Source: Nitrosopumilales archaeon
Lineage (GTDB): Archaea > Thermoproteota > Nitrososphaeria > Nitrososphaerales > Nitrosopumilaceae
Length of the DNA stretch: 64,000 nucleotides
Direction of reading: 5' to 3'
Assembly: GCA_016838825.1 (NCBI GenBank)
Contig: JAEHKU010000004.1
Location: 1 to 64,000, forward strand
Shown here: piece by piece, positions 8,231 through 16,278 of the stretch
How positions within the stretch are numbered: the first letter of the stretch is position 1
Layout of the letters: each line of letters begins with the position of its first letter
Translations under genes and position numbers: made by a program
Notes under the pieces: model-generated
The model's input: the letters and a program-made list of their open reading frames with translations, nothing else
The model's database searches: none
Told to the model about the DNA's origin: nothing

Positions 8231-8492
8231 ATCTATCCAGTTCTCCGGTGCCTTCATACTTGGTCGGAGTTGCCTTTGGATTAGATTCCCTAAATCTAAT
8301 AACCAGCCAGATCATTGTTCCAGAAACTACTGCACCAATAGTAAAAGCAACTACCATCATTCTAAAAAAGAGATTCCAGATCTCAACTCTTCTATCCAAA
8401 TATTCGCCAACTTCAGCTCCAAAAGCCAAATTAACGGTAGGTAAAATTACCAAAATCATCAAAACCAAACTAAGACTACATACAGCTCGCAT
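8223..8492 (-). CDS. Oxidase subunit II, N-terminal transmembrane half
   Basis: 89 residues with a signal-like helix (about 1-25, ending near FGAEVG), a short outside stretch (YLDRRVEIWNLFF) and a second helix (about 41-64) followed by RFRESNP and TPTKYEGTGEL. This matches the first transmembrane hairpin of CoxB, where a helix is followed by a basic RFR segment and a Tyr-Glu-Gly turn before the second helix. It stops inside the start of the CuA-bearing gene (8-base overlap). It is the first gene of the oxidase operon. Confidence 0.72.
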   Translation of the reverse strand: MRAVCSLSLVLMILVILPTVNLAFGAEVGEYLDRRVEIWNLFFRMMVVAFTIGAVVSGTMIWLVIRFRESNPKATPTKYEGTGELDRYE

Positions 8493-8516
8493 GAGACTGC
8501 TCTGTCGTGTATTTTT

Positions 8517-8530
8517 TTCTATTTAATGGT
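8517..8530 (-). promoter_or_regulatory. Putative TATA box of the oxidase operon
   Basis: On the reverse strand CATTAAATAGAAAA lies about 27-35 bases upstream of the ATG at 8492, the right distance for a leaderless or short-leader archaeal transcript. It is placed by eye and not separable from other AT-rich runs nearby. Confidence 0.4.
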
Positions 8531-8549
8531 TTTGTAGAATTTCATTTAA

Positions 8550-9170
8550 TTATTCATGCTCGTATCTATCTGCGTCCATAGAGTTTATTGCAGAGATGGA
8601 AAATTTTCCATCTTCTTGTTTTATTATAGTAAGAGACGCATTTCTAATTATTAATCCGTATAAGGATTCTGGATTGAGATCCATGATGGTCGAGACCATA
8701 GCTTTGATTGGGTCCATATGTGTAACCAGTAGAATATTTTCACCATTGTATTTTTGGGAACAGTGATTAACTATATCTAAAACCCTTTTTTTTACATCAG
8801 AAAAAGTTTCGATTCCATTTTCTTTTATTATAGAATCTTCTTGATAGAATTTCAAAAATATATTACCATATCTTTTGAAAATTTCATCATAACCGATACC
8901 TGAAAAGCTCCCCATCTCTAATTCTGTAAGTCTTTCATCCACCTTATACTCAAGATTGAGCTCTTCTGCAACTACTCGCGCAGTATGCATTGCCCTCTCT
9001 ATAGGACTAGTGAAAATTGTCGATACTTTTAGTGGGTGTAAAAATTTTGCAATTCTCTCAGCTTGTATAATGCCAATTTTAGTGAGGGGCGCATCCCCAG
9101 TGCGTCCAGCTAAAATTCTTTCGGCATTGTTTGTAGCTTGAGCGTGTCTTAAAAATATAAGCAAAGACAA
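8550..9170 (-). CDS. Histidine phosphatase family protein (phosphoglycerate-mutase-like)
   Basis: 206 residues beginning with LIFLRHAQATNN, the RHG-type motif holding the catalytic phospho-histidine (H9 or nearby), followed by GRTGDAPLTKIG, which is typical of phosphatases and cofactor-dependent mutases. IFTSPIERAMHTA near residue 55 and VTHMDPIKAM near 150 give the second Arg and second His. Family members dephosphorylate sugar phosphates or cobalamin intermediates (CobC); the substrate cannot be told here. It stands between the oxidase operon and a divergent F420-dependent enzyme gene. Confidence 0.8.
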   Translation of the reverse strand: MSLLIFLRHAQATNNAERILAGRTGDAPLTKIGIIQAERIAKFLHPLKVSTIFTSPIERAMHTARVVAEELNLEYKVDERLTELEMGSFSGIGYDEIFKRYGNIFLKFYQEDSIIKENGIETFSDVKKRVLDIVNHCSQKYNGENILLVTHMDPIKAMVSTIMDLNPESLYGLIIRNASLTIIKQEDGKFSISAINSMDADRYEHE

Positions 9171-9223
9171 GAGTAAATCAGATCTTTAATAAAGACAATA
9201 AGAACATTCTCCAATTGACTCAA

Positions 9224-9895
9224 ATGAAAATAGGAATTGTTGGTGGAACCGGAGGAATGGGTAAAGGTTTTGCAATACGATGGTGTCAGAATCATCACGT
9301 TTTAATTGGTTCAAGAGATGCATCAAGAGCTTCAAACTCTGCATCAGAATATTCTAAAATTGCATCTGAAATATATGGTACAATAAATGGTACTATAACT
9401 GGTAACGATAATCAATCTATAGCAAAAGAAAGTGATGTATTGATTTTATCAATACAATATGAGAATGCCGATGCAACATGTTCTCAACTTCTTCCACTTG
9501 TAAAAGATGACTGCGTAGTTGTATCTCCTATAGTTCCAATGAAAAAAACTGAAGCAGGCTTTGAATTTATTCCAATCATTGAAAAGAAACCATATTCCTA
9601 TGAGATAGTTCAGAAATACATGAAAGACAAAACAAAACTTGTTTCTGCTTTTCATGTTATTTCAGAAAAAAAACTGGCAAATCCAGCTCTAAGTCTTGAT
9701 TGTGACATTTTTGTGTGTGGTGATGACCAAAATTCGGTTAGCGTGGTCAATGATTTAATTAGAGAAATTAAAGGTCTACGACCTATCTACTTGGGTCCAG
9801 GTTCTCTTTCCTACCTTGCAGAAATTACAACTCCACTTCTTCTAAATGCAATGATAAAAAACAAAATGAAGAATCCTGGAATCAAGCTAGTATAA
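9224..9895 (+). CDS. npdG: F420-dependent NADP oxidoreductase-like protein
   Basis: Probably moves hydride between coenzyme F420 and NADP. The N-terminus MKIGIVGGTGGMGKGFA is the Rossmann dinucleotide motif in the family's exact style, followed by HHVLIGSRD, where the Ser-Arg pair fits NADP preference. The C-terminal region (GPGSLSYLAEITTPLLLNAM) is the helical F420-side domain. The 223 residues fit the family. A TTG at 9215 would add three residues; the ATG directly before the first strand is preferred. Thaumarchaea are known to make F420, which supports the call. Confidence 0.82.
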   Translation: MKIGIVGGTGGMGKGFAIRWCQNHHVLIGSRDASRASNSASEYSKIASEIYGTINGTITGNDNQSIAKESDVLILSIQYENADATCSQLLPLVKDDCVVVSPIVPMKKTEAGFEFIPIIEKKPYSYEIVQKYMKDKTKLVSAFHVISEKKLANPALSLDCDIFVCGDDQNSVSVVNDLIREIKGLRPIYLGPGSLSYLAEITTPLLLNAMIKNKMKNPGIKLV

Positions 9896-9919
9896 GTACA
9901 AAGATAATTATGCAAATTT

Positions 9920-10159
9920 ATGAGGCGAGAGCTCAGCCGTGCCAAAAATTGGTATTCGGCAATGGGAATTTTATTCATTGTAGTAGGTTCAGTAACAATT
10001 ATTGAAACTTCGCTTATCTGGGGATTTGGCTTTGCAATAGATTTCATCTTGTCTCCAGAAATTAATAGGGAAAAAGTGTCTACGGGAATGATTTGTTTTG
10101 GTCTTTTTATGGTTTTCCTTGGATTTAGAAGAAGACATTATGAGGACACTAGATTTTAA
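9920..10159 (+). CDS. Small two-helix membrane protein, unknown function
   Basis: 79 residues: a basic N-terminus (MRRELSRAKNWYS), a helix at about 14-34, an exposed loop containing LSPEINREKVST, a second helix at about 54-68 and a basic tail FRRRHYEDTRF. The positive ends predict both termini inside. It begins 24 bases after the F420-related gene and may be co-transcribed. I do not recognise the family. Confidence 0.55.
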   Translation: MRRELSRAKNWYSAMGILFIVVGSVTIIETSLIWGFGFAIDFILSPEINREKVSTGMICFGLFMVFLGFRRRHYEDTRF

Positions 10160-10180
10160 AAAAATTATAACGTGTAAATG

Positions 10181-11353
10181 CTAGGCAACAAATTCTTCAA
10201 TTTTATCAAGAGCTCGTTCTAAAACACTAATTTCTGGTAAGAAAACTAGTCTAAAATAGTCACTTCCATATTTTTTGCCAAAGCCCGAACCATGAACTGT
10301 AAGAACTCCGGTTGTTTTCAAAAGCTCTATCACAAACTCTTTATCAGAAGCATATTTGTTATCTTCAATTTTTGGAAATGCATAAAAGGCACCCTTTGGG
10401 TTTGAACATCTTAGGCCCTTCATACCATCTAGTCTCTTTATGGTATAGTCACGTCGTTTTTTTAGCTCTCCCACATATTCTGAAATATAGTTTTGTGGTC
10501 CTCTAAGTGATTCCAAGGCTGCATGCTGTACTGGTAAATTAGCTGAAATTCTCACCCTCGCAAGTTGCGGTATACTTTGTCGTAATAGATCAAGCTTCTT
10601 ACAATTATTGAACGCGATATAACCAATACGCCAACCTGACATCAGATGTACTTTTGAAAAGCCATTTAACAAAATAATAGGCGAATCTCCAGAAACTTTA
10701 CCGATCCCTACAAATTCATCGTCAAAAACGATTTTTTCATATATCTCATCACATATGATGTAAAGATTATTTTCATTTGCAATTTCAACTAGAGTTTTCA
10801 GGTATTTTTCATCAAATAACACACCAGTAGGATTATTTGGATTGATAATACATATTGCAACAGTTTTTGAATTTATTTTTGATCTTATATCATCAATATC
10901 TGGTGTAGAATTATCTAGATTAACTGCAAACTCAACTGGCACTCCCCCGTAAAGTCTAACATATGATGCATAAGGAGGATAATATGGGCCTGGTAATAAC
11001 ACCTCATCGCCTTCCTCTACTAATGATGCCATAATCATATCAATGGCTTCAGAAACTCCATTTGTGATAAGCACGTCATCGTCGGAAACAGATAGACCTT
11101 TAGCACTTTCTTTTTCTGCAATAGCATGTCTTAACTCGGGTAGTCCTTCAGAAGATGTGTAATAGTTTTCTCCGTTTTTAATTGCAGTTATCATAGCTTC
11201 TTTGACGTTGTCAGGTGGTTGGAAACCGTACTGAACTGGATCACCAATGTTAAGATAAGTAATCGTCTTGCCTTCTTTAGCAACTTTTCTTGCATACAGT
11301 GCAATGTCTCTAATTGCATACTCTACACCAGTAACTCTTTTTGAAACTTTCAA
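10181..11353 (-). CDS. Class I/II PLP aminotransferase (aspartate/alanine type)
   Basis: A 390-residue fold type I aminotransferase. Family landmarks are YLNIGDPVQYGF near residue 34, YYTSSEGLPELRHAIA near 78, the PLP-contacting NPNNPTGVLF near 170, DEIYE near 203 and the Schiff-base lysine in NGFSKVHLMSGWRIGY near 233. The substrate arginine is probably in the FRLVFLP segment near the C-terminus. The sequence resembles the archaeal alanine/aspartate aminotransferase group. It is monocistronic, with tRNA-Arg upstream in the other direction. Confidence 0.85.
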   Translation of the reverse strand: MKVSKRVTGVEYAIRDIALYARKVAKEGKTITYLNIGDPVQYGFQPPDNVKEAMITAIKNGENYYTSSEGLPELRHAIAEKESAKGLSVSDDDVLITNGVSEAIDMIMASLVEEGDEVLLPGPYYPPYASYVRLYGGVPVEFAVNLDNSTPDIDDIRSKINSKTVAICIINPNNPTGVLFDEKYLKTLVEIANENNLYIICDEIYEKIVFDDEFVGIGKVSGDSPIILLNGFSKVHLMSGWRIGYIAFNNCKKLDLLRQSIPQLARVRISANLPVQHAALESLRGPQNYISEYVGELKKRRDYTIKRLDGMKGLRCSNPKGAFYAFPKIEDNKYASDKEFVIELLKTTGVLTVHGSGFGKKYGSDYFRLVFLPEISVLERALDKIEEFVA

Positions 11354-11395
11354 TACCCAGACACCTATTTAGGCATGTAAAATTCTTACTTGTTT

Positions 11396-11470
11396 GGACC
11401 CGTTGCATAGCCCGGACAGTGCGGGTGGCTTCGGACCACCAGGTCGAGGGTTCGAATCCCTCCGGGCCCT
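11396..11470 (+). tRNA. tRNA-Arg (TCG)
   Basis: 75-nt cloverleaf. The anticodon stem GGTGG/CCACC encloses CTTCGGA (anticodon TCG), the T-arm is GAGGG TTCGAAT CCCTC and the D-stem is GCAT/GTGC. The acceptor stem GGACCCG/CGGGCCC has one A-C mismatch at position 3-70, and the discriminator is T. No intron. Confidence 0.92.
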
Positions 11471-11518
11471 CTTTTCAGAACATAATCACGATACGTAAAG
11501 AGAAAAAGAATTAACTGT

Positions 11519-11779
11519 GTGATTAGAATACAAGTTGTAATGACGCCTGGTATTGGATTAATGAAAAGGAGACTTCAGAGTGAGAAAGATGCAATTCCAT
11601 TAGCAATCTCTGGAATAATTAAAAAATATGGTGTTGCTTCAAATGAAATAAAGACGTTGGAAACAAAATACGATGACGATGCAGGCGATTGGTATGTTGC
11701 TTTAGGATTTAAGAACAAAAAATCTATAGTAAAAATGGATTCTGTTCAAGGGACAATAACTGAAATTAAGGAAATCTAG
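11519..11779 (+). CDS. Small conserved-looking protein, unknown function
   Basis: 86 residues from a GTG start, mixed alpha/beta: a strand (IRIQVVMT), a helix (LMKRRLQSEKDAIPLAISGII), then strands WYVALGFKNKKSIVKMD and GTITEIKEI. The last two strands with a charged turn recall PepSY-like or ferredoxin-like folds, but this is only shape. It follows tRNA-Arg and its stop overlaps the convergent DUF59-PqqD gene by four bases. Function unknown. Confidence 0.55.
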   Translation: MIRIQVVMTPGIGLMKRRLQSEKDAIPLAISGIIKKYGVASNEIKTLETKYDDDAGDWYVALGFKNKKSIVKMDSVQGTITEIKEI

Positions 11780-12414
11780 TTAGAGCTTGCTTTAAAGTCA
11801 ACGTTTGGAGCTTCTGTCTGTGGAATAATAATTAGCCCACCATCTCGAAGTTGTTGAATAAGTTGCATAACCTCTTTTTCAACCTGCGATCTTTGTAGAC
11901 CAGTTTTTTCTGCAAATTTATCTACTAATTCAGTAATTTTTCGCTCTCCATTACATAATTGCCAAAAATCAATTATCGTTTGATTTACCATGAATCCCTG
12001 ATCATGATCATTTGCTAAAACCATTGATCCGTCTTCTTGTTTTACAATTTTTCCCACGCCCTGTGGCATTGCGGTTTCGTAATCTACTGGGGCAACAGTT
12101 TTTTGTTTACCTATGTTTAGCTTCTTTTTGGCTTCTTCAGACATTTTATCTGGTGTCCAAGGTGGATCCCACACAATTTCCACGTTAACATCATTGACTC
12201 CCGACACCTTGTTTACATAACGTTTCACATCACTTACTAAAGTCTCGTGTAAGGGACAGCCACGTGTAGTCATTGTCAGCTTGACATTAACTTTATTATC
12301 CTCAGTTATCTTTACACCATAAATCAATCCTAGATCCACAATATTGATTGGAACTTCAGGGTCCATGCACTGTTTTAAAGAATCCATTACTTGTTCCTGT
12401 GTTATGCTAGTCAT
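11776..12414 (-). CDS. DUF59/MIP18-like Fe-S assembly domain fused to a PqqD-like domain
   Basis: Residues 1-105 are a DUF59 (SufT/MIP18/PaaD-like) domain: PEVPINIVDLGLIYGV, TMTTRGCPLHETL with the conserved Cys, and VEIVWDPPWTPDKMSEEA. Proteins of this family help deliver Fe-S clusters. After a linker, residues about 118-205 resemble PqqD, the winged-helix peptide-binding fold: VLANDHDQGFMVNQT, IDFWQLCNGERKITELVDKF and LIQQLRDGGLIII. PqqD-type domains bind partner peptides in radical SAM systems, so this fusion may give an Fe-S carrier a docking module. That role is inference. Confidence 0.75.
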   Translation of the reverse strand: MTSITQEQVMDSLKQCMDPEVPINIVDLGLIYGVKITEDNKVNVKLTMTTRGCPLHETLVSDVKRYVNKVSGVNDVNVEIVWDPPWTPDKMSEEAKKKLNIGKQKTVAPVDYETAMPQGVGKIVKQEDGSMVLANDHDQGFMVNQTIIDFWQLCNGERKITELVDKFAEKTGLQRSQVEKEVMQLIQQLRDGGLIIIPQTEAPNVDFKASSN

Positions 12415-12447
12415 ATTTTCAAATCATCTTTACAATCAATAAAAACT

Positions 12448-13485
12448 TTACAAGCTAGAACCAAACAGTTTCTGGATTGATTCTTCATATGGCGGTCTAG
12501 CAACACCTGCTTCTGTTATAATCCCCGTTACAAGTTCAGGGGGTGTCATGTCAAATGCTGGATTTAATACATCAATATTATCAGGTGCTATTTTTTTATC
12601 TCCAATAGTAGTAACTTCACTTGCCTCCCGTTGTTCTATAATGACGTCATCTGGCTCACTTTTCATATCAAAAGTGGAGAGTGGAGCTGCTACATAGAAC
12701 GGTATTCCATGCTCCTTGGCCAAAAGTGCTATTTGATAAGTTCCAATTTTGTTAAAACCATGACCTGTTCGTAAAATTCTATCAGCTCCAACTATTACTT
12801 TTTTTACCAAGTCCTTAGCCATTGCATAGCCCACTGCAGTATCAGGAATTAAGCTTACATCAATTCCATCATGTTTTAGTTCAAATGCTGTTAGTCTAGA
12901 TCCTTGCATCACGGGTCTGGTTTCAGTAGCCAGTACTTTGACATGTTTACCAGATTCTTTAATAGCTCTAATAACTCCAAGAGCAGTACCGTATGCAACA
13001 GTTGCTAATGCGCCAGCATTACAATGAGTCATTACAGTATCATTATTATCAAACAATTCTACTCCATACTTTCCTATTTTCATGTTAGTTTCCACATCTT
13101 TATCAGCCATCTTTTTTGCTGTTTGAATAATCGAGTCTTTTATTTCAGAAACGTCATTACCTTTCCTGGCAACTTCCATTATTCTTTCCAATCCCCAAGC
13201 TAGGTTAACTGCGGTTGGTCTAGTTTCAAAAAGAACTTTTTTGGCTTTTTCCAAATCCTCAATTAACTCCTCGTTTGTAGTTGCTTTACTTTGTAGTGCT
13301 GCAAGCGCCATACCAAATGCACCTGATACACCTATAGCTGGTGCACCTCTAACAACTAGTGTTTTAATTGCGCGAGCCACGTCATTATAATCAGAATATT
13401 CTACAAATACGAGCTCATTAGGAAGTTTTGTCTGGTCTATCATTACTACAGAATTATTTTTCCATTCTAAGGTCTTTAATGTCAA
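12448..13485 (-). CDS. mtnA: eIF2B-alpha/MtnA-family sugar-phosphate isomerase
   Basis: 345 residues of the eIF2B-like aldose-ketose isomerase family. Key segments are RGAPAIGVSGAFGMALA near residue 47, RPTAVNLAWGLERI near 92, the catalytic-Cys region MTHCNAGALATVAYG near 154 and the Asp-bearing VGADRILRTGHGFNKIGTY near 237. The nearest function is 5-methylthioribose-1-phosphate isomerase of methionine salvage; the archaeal sister group includes ribose-1,5-bisphosphate isomerase, which cannot be excluded by eye. It lies 33 bases upstream of the DUF59-PqqD gene in the same direction. Confidence 0.82.
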   Translation of the reverse strand: MTLKTLEWKNNSVVMIDQTKLPNELVFVEYSDYNDVARAIKTLVVRGAPAIGVSGAFGMALAALQSKATTNEELIEDLEKAKKVLFETRPTAVNLAWGLERIMEVARKGNDVSEIKDSIIQTAKKMADKDVETNMKIGKYGVELFDNNDTVMTHCNAGALATVAYGTALGVIRAIKESGKHVKVLATETRPVMQGSRLTAFELKHDGIDVSLIPDTAVGYAMAKDLVKKVIVGADRILRTGHGFNKIGTYQIALLAKEHGIPFYVAAPLSTFDMKSEPDDVIIEQREASEVTTIGDKKIAPDNIDVLNPAFDMTPPELVTGIITEAGVARPPYEESIQKLFGSSL

Positions 13486-13513
13486 TTTATCTCCTGTAAA
13501 TCGTTTTTGTATT

Positions 13514-14266
13514 TCATACTATTTTTGCGTATGTGCTGTTTAGTTTTTTAATCAAACGAATAGTATCATTATTAATCAAATCTAGATTTGGAATTATACA
13601 ATGTCCACCTATTAAACCAGGAAACATTTTTGGTCTATTTCTTAAAAATTTCTGAATCTCTTCCGCAAAAGACCACATCTCATCATAATCAATTTTGTTC
13701 CGCTTTGCTATGATATTACTAACCTGTGCATACGTTATCAGCCATCCATAGTATGACGTATCAACTATGATTTTAGCAAACTCTAAAACTAAAGGTGTTG
13801 ACATTTTTTTTGCTTTTATTCCAGCTTTTTTCATTCTATTTTCATAGGTTTTACTTGCCCATTGCGATTTTGGTGCGCGGTGATAAACTGAATAGAATTT
13901 TGTATATCTTTTTAGATCTTTGATCATGCGCTTATGAACTCCTCTTGTTGCACTATAGAGTACTGGTATTGTCAGTTTTTTTTGCAGGTTTTCAGTTGAA
14001 TACGGTTTAACAGTACTATGAATTACAACCGCCTTAGGATTAAACATCTCAACTAGATCTATAACGGAATTCGCAAAGCCTTTGTTATAGGGAATACAAA
14101 TATGCAACAAATCCGTGGGAACAAACTTGTATTTTTTTAGTCTTTTCAAATTTACAAGTTTCTCATCAGTATCAAAACCAACTGTTGTGATACTTTTTGA
14201 AATTAATTTGGTTATAGGTAGACCGATCTCACCAAGTCCTACAATAACATCTTTTTTGTATATCAA
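13514..14266 (-). CDS. Nucleotide-sugar-dehydrogenase-like protein
   Basis: 250 residues. The N-terminus VIVGLGEIGLPITKLIS is a Rossmann NAD motif of the UDP-glucose/GDP-mannose dehydrogenase type. HSTVKPYSTENL near residue 95 corresponds to the conserved strand-4 region, and LIGGHCIIPNLDLI near 222 resembles the family's GGxCxPxD active loop, with the Cys present. It is much shorter than true UDP-sugar dehydrogenases (about 430), lacking the C-terminal UDP-binding domain, so the substrate is unclear. It opens the glycosyltransferase region and probably modifies a sugar or polyol intermediate. Confidence 0.65.
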   Translation of the reverse strand: MIYKKDVIVGLGEIGLPITKLISKSITTVGFDTDEKLVNLKRLKKYKFVPTDLLHICIPYNKGFANSVIDLVEMFNPKAVVIHSTVKPYSTENLQKKLTIPVLYSATRGVHKRMIKDLKRYTKFYSVYHRAPKSQWASKTYENRMKKAGIKAKKMSTPLVLEFAKIIVDTSYYGWLITYAQVSNIIAKRNKIDYDEMWSFAEEIQKFLRNRPKMFPGLIGGHCIIPNLDLINNDTIRLIKKLNSTYAKIV

Positions 14267-14349
14267 TCAAATTTCATTAAGATCTGATAAATAAATGTGC
14301 TATGTCAAGTACACTGATTCGTAGATAATTAAATTAAAGATAGAACTAG

Positions 14350-15219
14350 TCATTTTTTATTCAAATAAATTTCCAAGATTTTGCTTGATGCACTTTCCGG
14401 AAGTACATGAAATGCAGTATCTCGTACATGCCTACGAATTCTTACTTTCAGTGGTTTCTGTTTATTATACATCTTCAAGGCATCAAGATATTTTGTTTGT
14501 TGTTCATGTGAAAGAATTTTTAAAATATTCGATCTAATTGTTTTAGCATGTTTGAGGGCATCAGTCAATTTTTTCTTTGTTAACTGTTGTTCGTGGATAC
14601 GATATTTTGCCAGTTTTTGAGGAACAAGGTGTAACTTATACCCATAAACAAGACAACAACGAAGCCAAAATTCATAGTCTTCTTGATAACCAATTTTTTC
14701 ATCAAATAAACCACATTGATCAAAAATAGATTTATGGATAAGGCTAGTCGTTGCATTTCCATAGTAGTGATCTAATAATATAACATTCCTTGCGAAGTTT
14801 TCCAAGTCATTACAATTTTGTTCAACAAATTCACCTACAACATCGCTTGATTCATCAATCAATTCATAATTAGAATAAAAAATACAAGATTTTGCATCCT
14901 TGCCTAGTTTTTTTGTCTCATTAATTAGAACTTGAACTGCACTATTATCTAATATGTCATCAGCGCTTAGCCATTTGAACCACTGGCCGTCCATCGCCTC
15001 TATGCCAGTATTTAATGCAGTAGCTGTACCACCATTTTTCTTTTTTATAATTCTAATTTTTCTGGAATATTTCTCCAGAATTTCAAGAGAATTATCAGTA
15101 GAACCATCATCCACAGCTATAACTTCAATATTACGATAAGATTGTTCAATGGCAGATCTTATACATTCTTCCAGATATTTCTCTGCATTGTATACTGGAA
15201 TAATAATAGATATCTTCAC
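14350..15219 (-). CDS. Family 2 glycosyltransferase
   Basis: 289 residues of GT-A fold. The N-terminus IIIPVYNAEKYLEECIRSA, then VIAVDDGSTDNSLEIL, then WFKWLSADDILDNSAV near residue 87 with the Asp-Asp metal site, are the classic GT2 motifs. YQEDYEFWLRCCLVY near 180 provides the catalytic-base ED. There is no membrane helix, so it acts on a lipid-linked or protein acceptor from the cytoplasm. Its start overlaps the stop of the upstream membrane-protein gene by four bases, so the two are coupled. Confidence 0.9.
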   Translation of the reverse strand: MKISIIIPVYNAEKYLEECIRSAIEQSYRNIEVIAVDDGSTDNSLEILEKYSRKIRIIKKKNGGTATALNTGIEAMDGQWFKWLSADDILDNSAVQVLINETKKLGKDAKSCIFYSNYELIDESSDVVGEFVEQNCNDLENFARNVILLDHYYGNATTSLIHKSIFDQCGLFDEKIGYQEDYEFWLRCCLVYGYKLHLVPQKLAKYRIHEQQLTKKKLTDALKHAKTIRSNILKILSHEQQTKYLDALKMYNKQKPLKVRIRRHVRDTAFHVLPESASSKILEIYLNKK

Positions 15220-15698
15220 AGATCATCGAACCTCTTTGGAATAGGTAGACTTCCTCCCTTTGCTATCAAGTCAAGGTTCTGTTCAAGTTTTTCCAATTTT
15301 TTTGATTCATCTTCTGTGAGTTTTTGGACTGATATAGACTTGGTTCCAAGTTTTAGTAATTCAAGAAGTAGTGGAGCCATACATTCTTTTTGAATACCTG
15401 GAGTAAGCTTGTAGTTATAAGGATGCGATTCATGAGCAATTTCTGCCTCTGAAGCGTATGCGTGAGACTTTCTTATGTGCGCAAATCCCACCAACGTCAG
15501 CAGTGGAATTCCAATAATTGATGAAATTATTACGTAGCTTGAAAAACTTGAAAACAGAGGCTCAAAAAATGTATTGCTTTCAATCACAAGATAGTATGTG
15601 ATGGTAAACATATTAGCTACAGCAAGTATGAATGCAAAATATTGCGTGTAACCTGTTCGAAAATAAACCCATGAGCGAAATGGCAGTTTTTTTCTCAT
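15216..15698 (-). CDS. Two-helix membrane protein, paralogue A
   Basis: 160 residues from the ATG at 15698. A longer frame from 15743 exists, but the inner ATG follows the upstream stop by two bases (TGATATG) and gives a protein of exactly the neighbour's length with matching N-termini (MRKKLPFRSWVYFRTGY against MKTRRKVLGGFFYFRLGY). Helices lie at about 17-38 and 51-70, followed by a cytoplasmic region with HPYNYKLTPGIQKE and a charged helical tail. Family unknown. It is translationally coupled to both neighbours, which suggests it anchors or assists the adjacent glycosyltransferase. Confidence 0.7.
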   Translation of the reverse strand: MRKKLPFRSWVYFRTGYTQYFAFILAVANMFTITYYLVIESNTFFEPLFSSFSSYVIISSIIGIPLLTLVGFAHIRKSHAYASEAEIAHESHPYNYKLTPGIQKECMAPLLLELLKLGTKSISVQKLTEDESKKLEKLEQNLDLIAKGGSLPIPKRFDDL

Positions 15699-15699
15699 A

Positions 15700-16182
15700 T
15701 CAGAGTACACCCTTTGGAGGTTTTCCAACGTATCCCCCATCAATTAATTTAGAAAGTTCTTTTTCAAGATGTTTTATATTTTTAATTTCTTCTTCAGTTA
15801 ATTTCTCCCCCGTAGCCCTTTTTATGTTCAATCTAAGTATTGCAAGATATGCTGGACCATACACCTCCTTCTGATAACCTGGATCCAATTTGTAATTATA
15901 CGGCATAGCTTGTGCATACACAGCAGCTTCTGCAGAAAACGTTCCTACACGCTTAAAATGCAACCATCCGACGAAAGTAACAATTGGGATACCGATAATG
16001 ATAACCAATACTACATAACTTTCAAAGGAGGGAAAAACATTTTGAATTGTTGGAACATTTTGGATTGCAAGAAAATAACTTGTAGTCAAAATATTGATTA
16101 TGCCTATTACCATTGCAAGGTAAGTTGCATATCCCAATCTAAAATAAAAAAATCCCCCTAATACTTTTCTTCTAGTTTTCAA
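15700..16182 (-). CDS. Two-helix membrane protein, paralogue B
   Basis: 160 residues, the tandem copy of the next gene. It shares the N-terminal basic patch and FRLGYATYLA, two helices (about 19-38 and 51-70, each ending with the same IIGIP turn), the motif MPYNYKLDPGYQKEVYGP, and a C-terminal charged helix with EKLTEEEIKN. The conserved N-Y-K-L-x-P-G-x-Q-K-E block just after the second helix is probably the functional part. No known family recognised. The copies have diverged well beyond recent duplication. Confidence 0.7.
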   Translation of the reverse strand: MKTRRKVLGGFFYFRLGYATYLAMVIGIINILTTSYFLAIQNVPTIQNVFPSFESYVVLVIIIGIPIVTFVGWLHFKRVGTFSAEAAVYAQAMPYNYKLDPGYQKEVYGPAYLAILRLNIKRATGEKLTEEEIKNIKHLEKELSKLIDGGYVGKPPKGVL

Positions 16183-16278
16183 CGTCTAGTTTCTCAATGT
16201 TCGCAATTATATGTTTGATGTTAGGTTAGTTGAAAAAAATTGAACCTATTTAATGTCATTGATATCTCTCGATGTTAA

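Noticed and set aside
8149-8526. Two long forward frames across the start of the oxidase operon
   Set aside because: They are antisense to the two CoxB halves; the translation has no fold-like pattern and the reverse strand has clear family motifs.
15699-15743. Earlier start for membrane paralogue A
   Set aside because: It would overlap the upstream gene by 44 bases and add 15 residues absent from the paralogue; the ATG at 15698 gives matching N-termini.
16229-16247. Inverted repeat-like AGGTT and AACCT before the GT4 gene
   Set aside because: Only five bases pair and the core is an A-run; too weak to call an operator.
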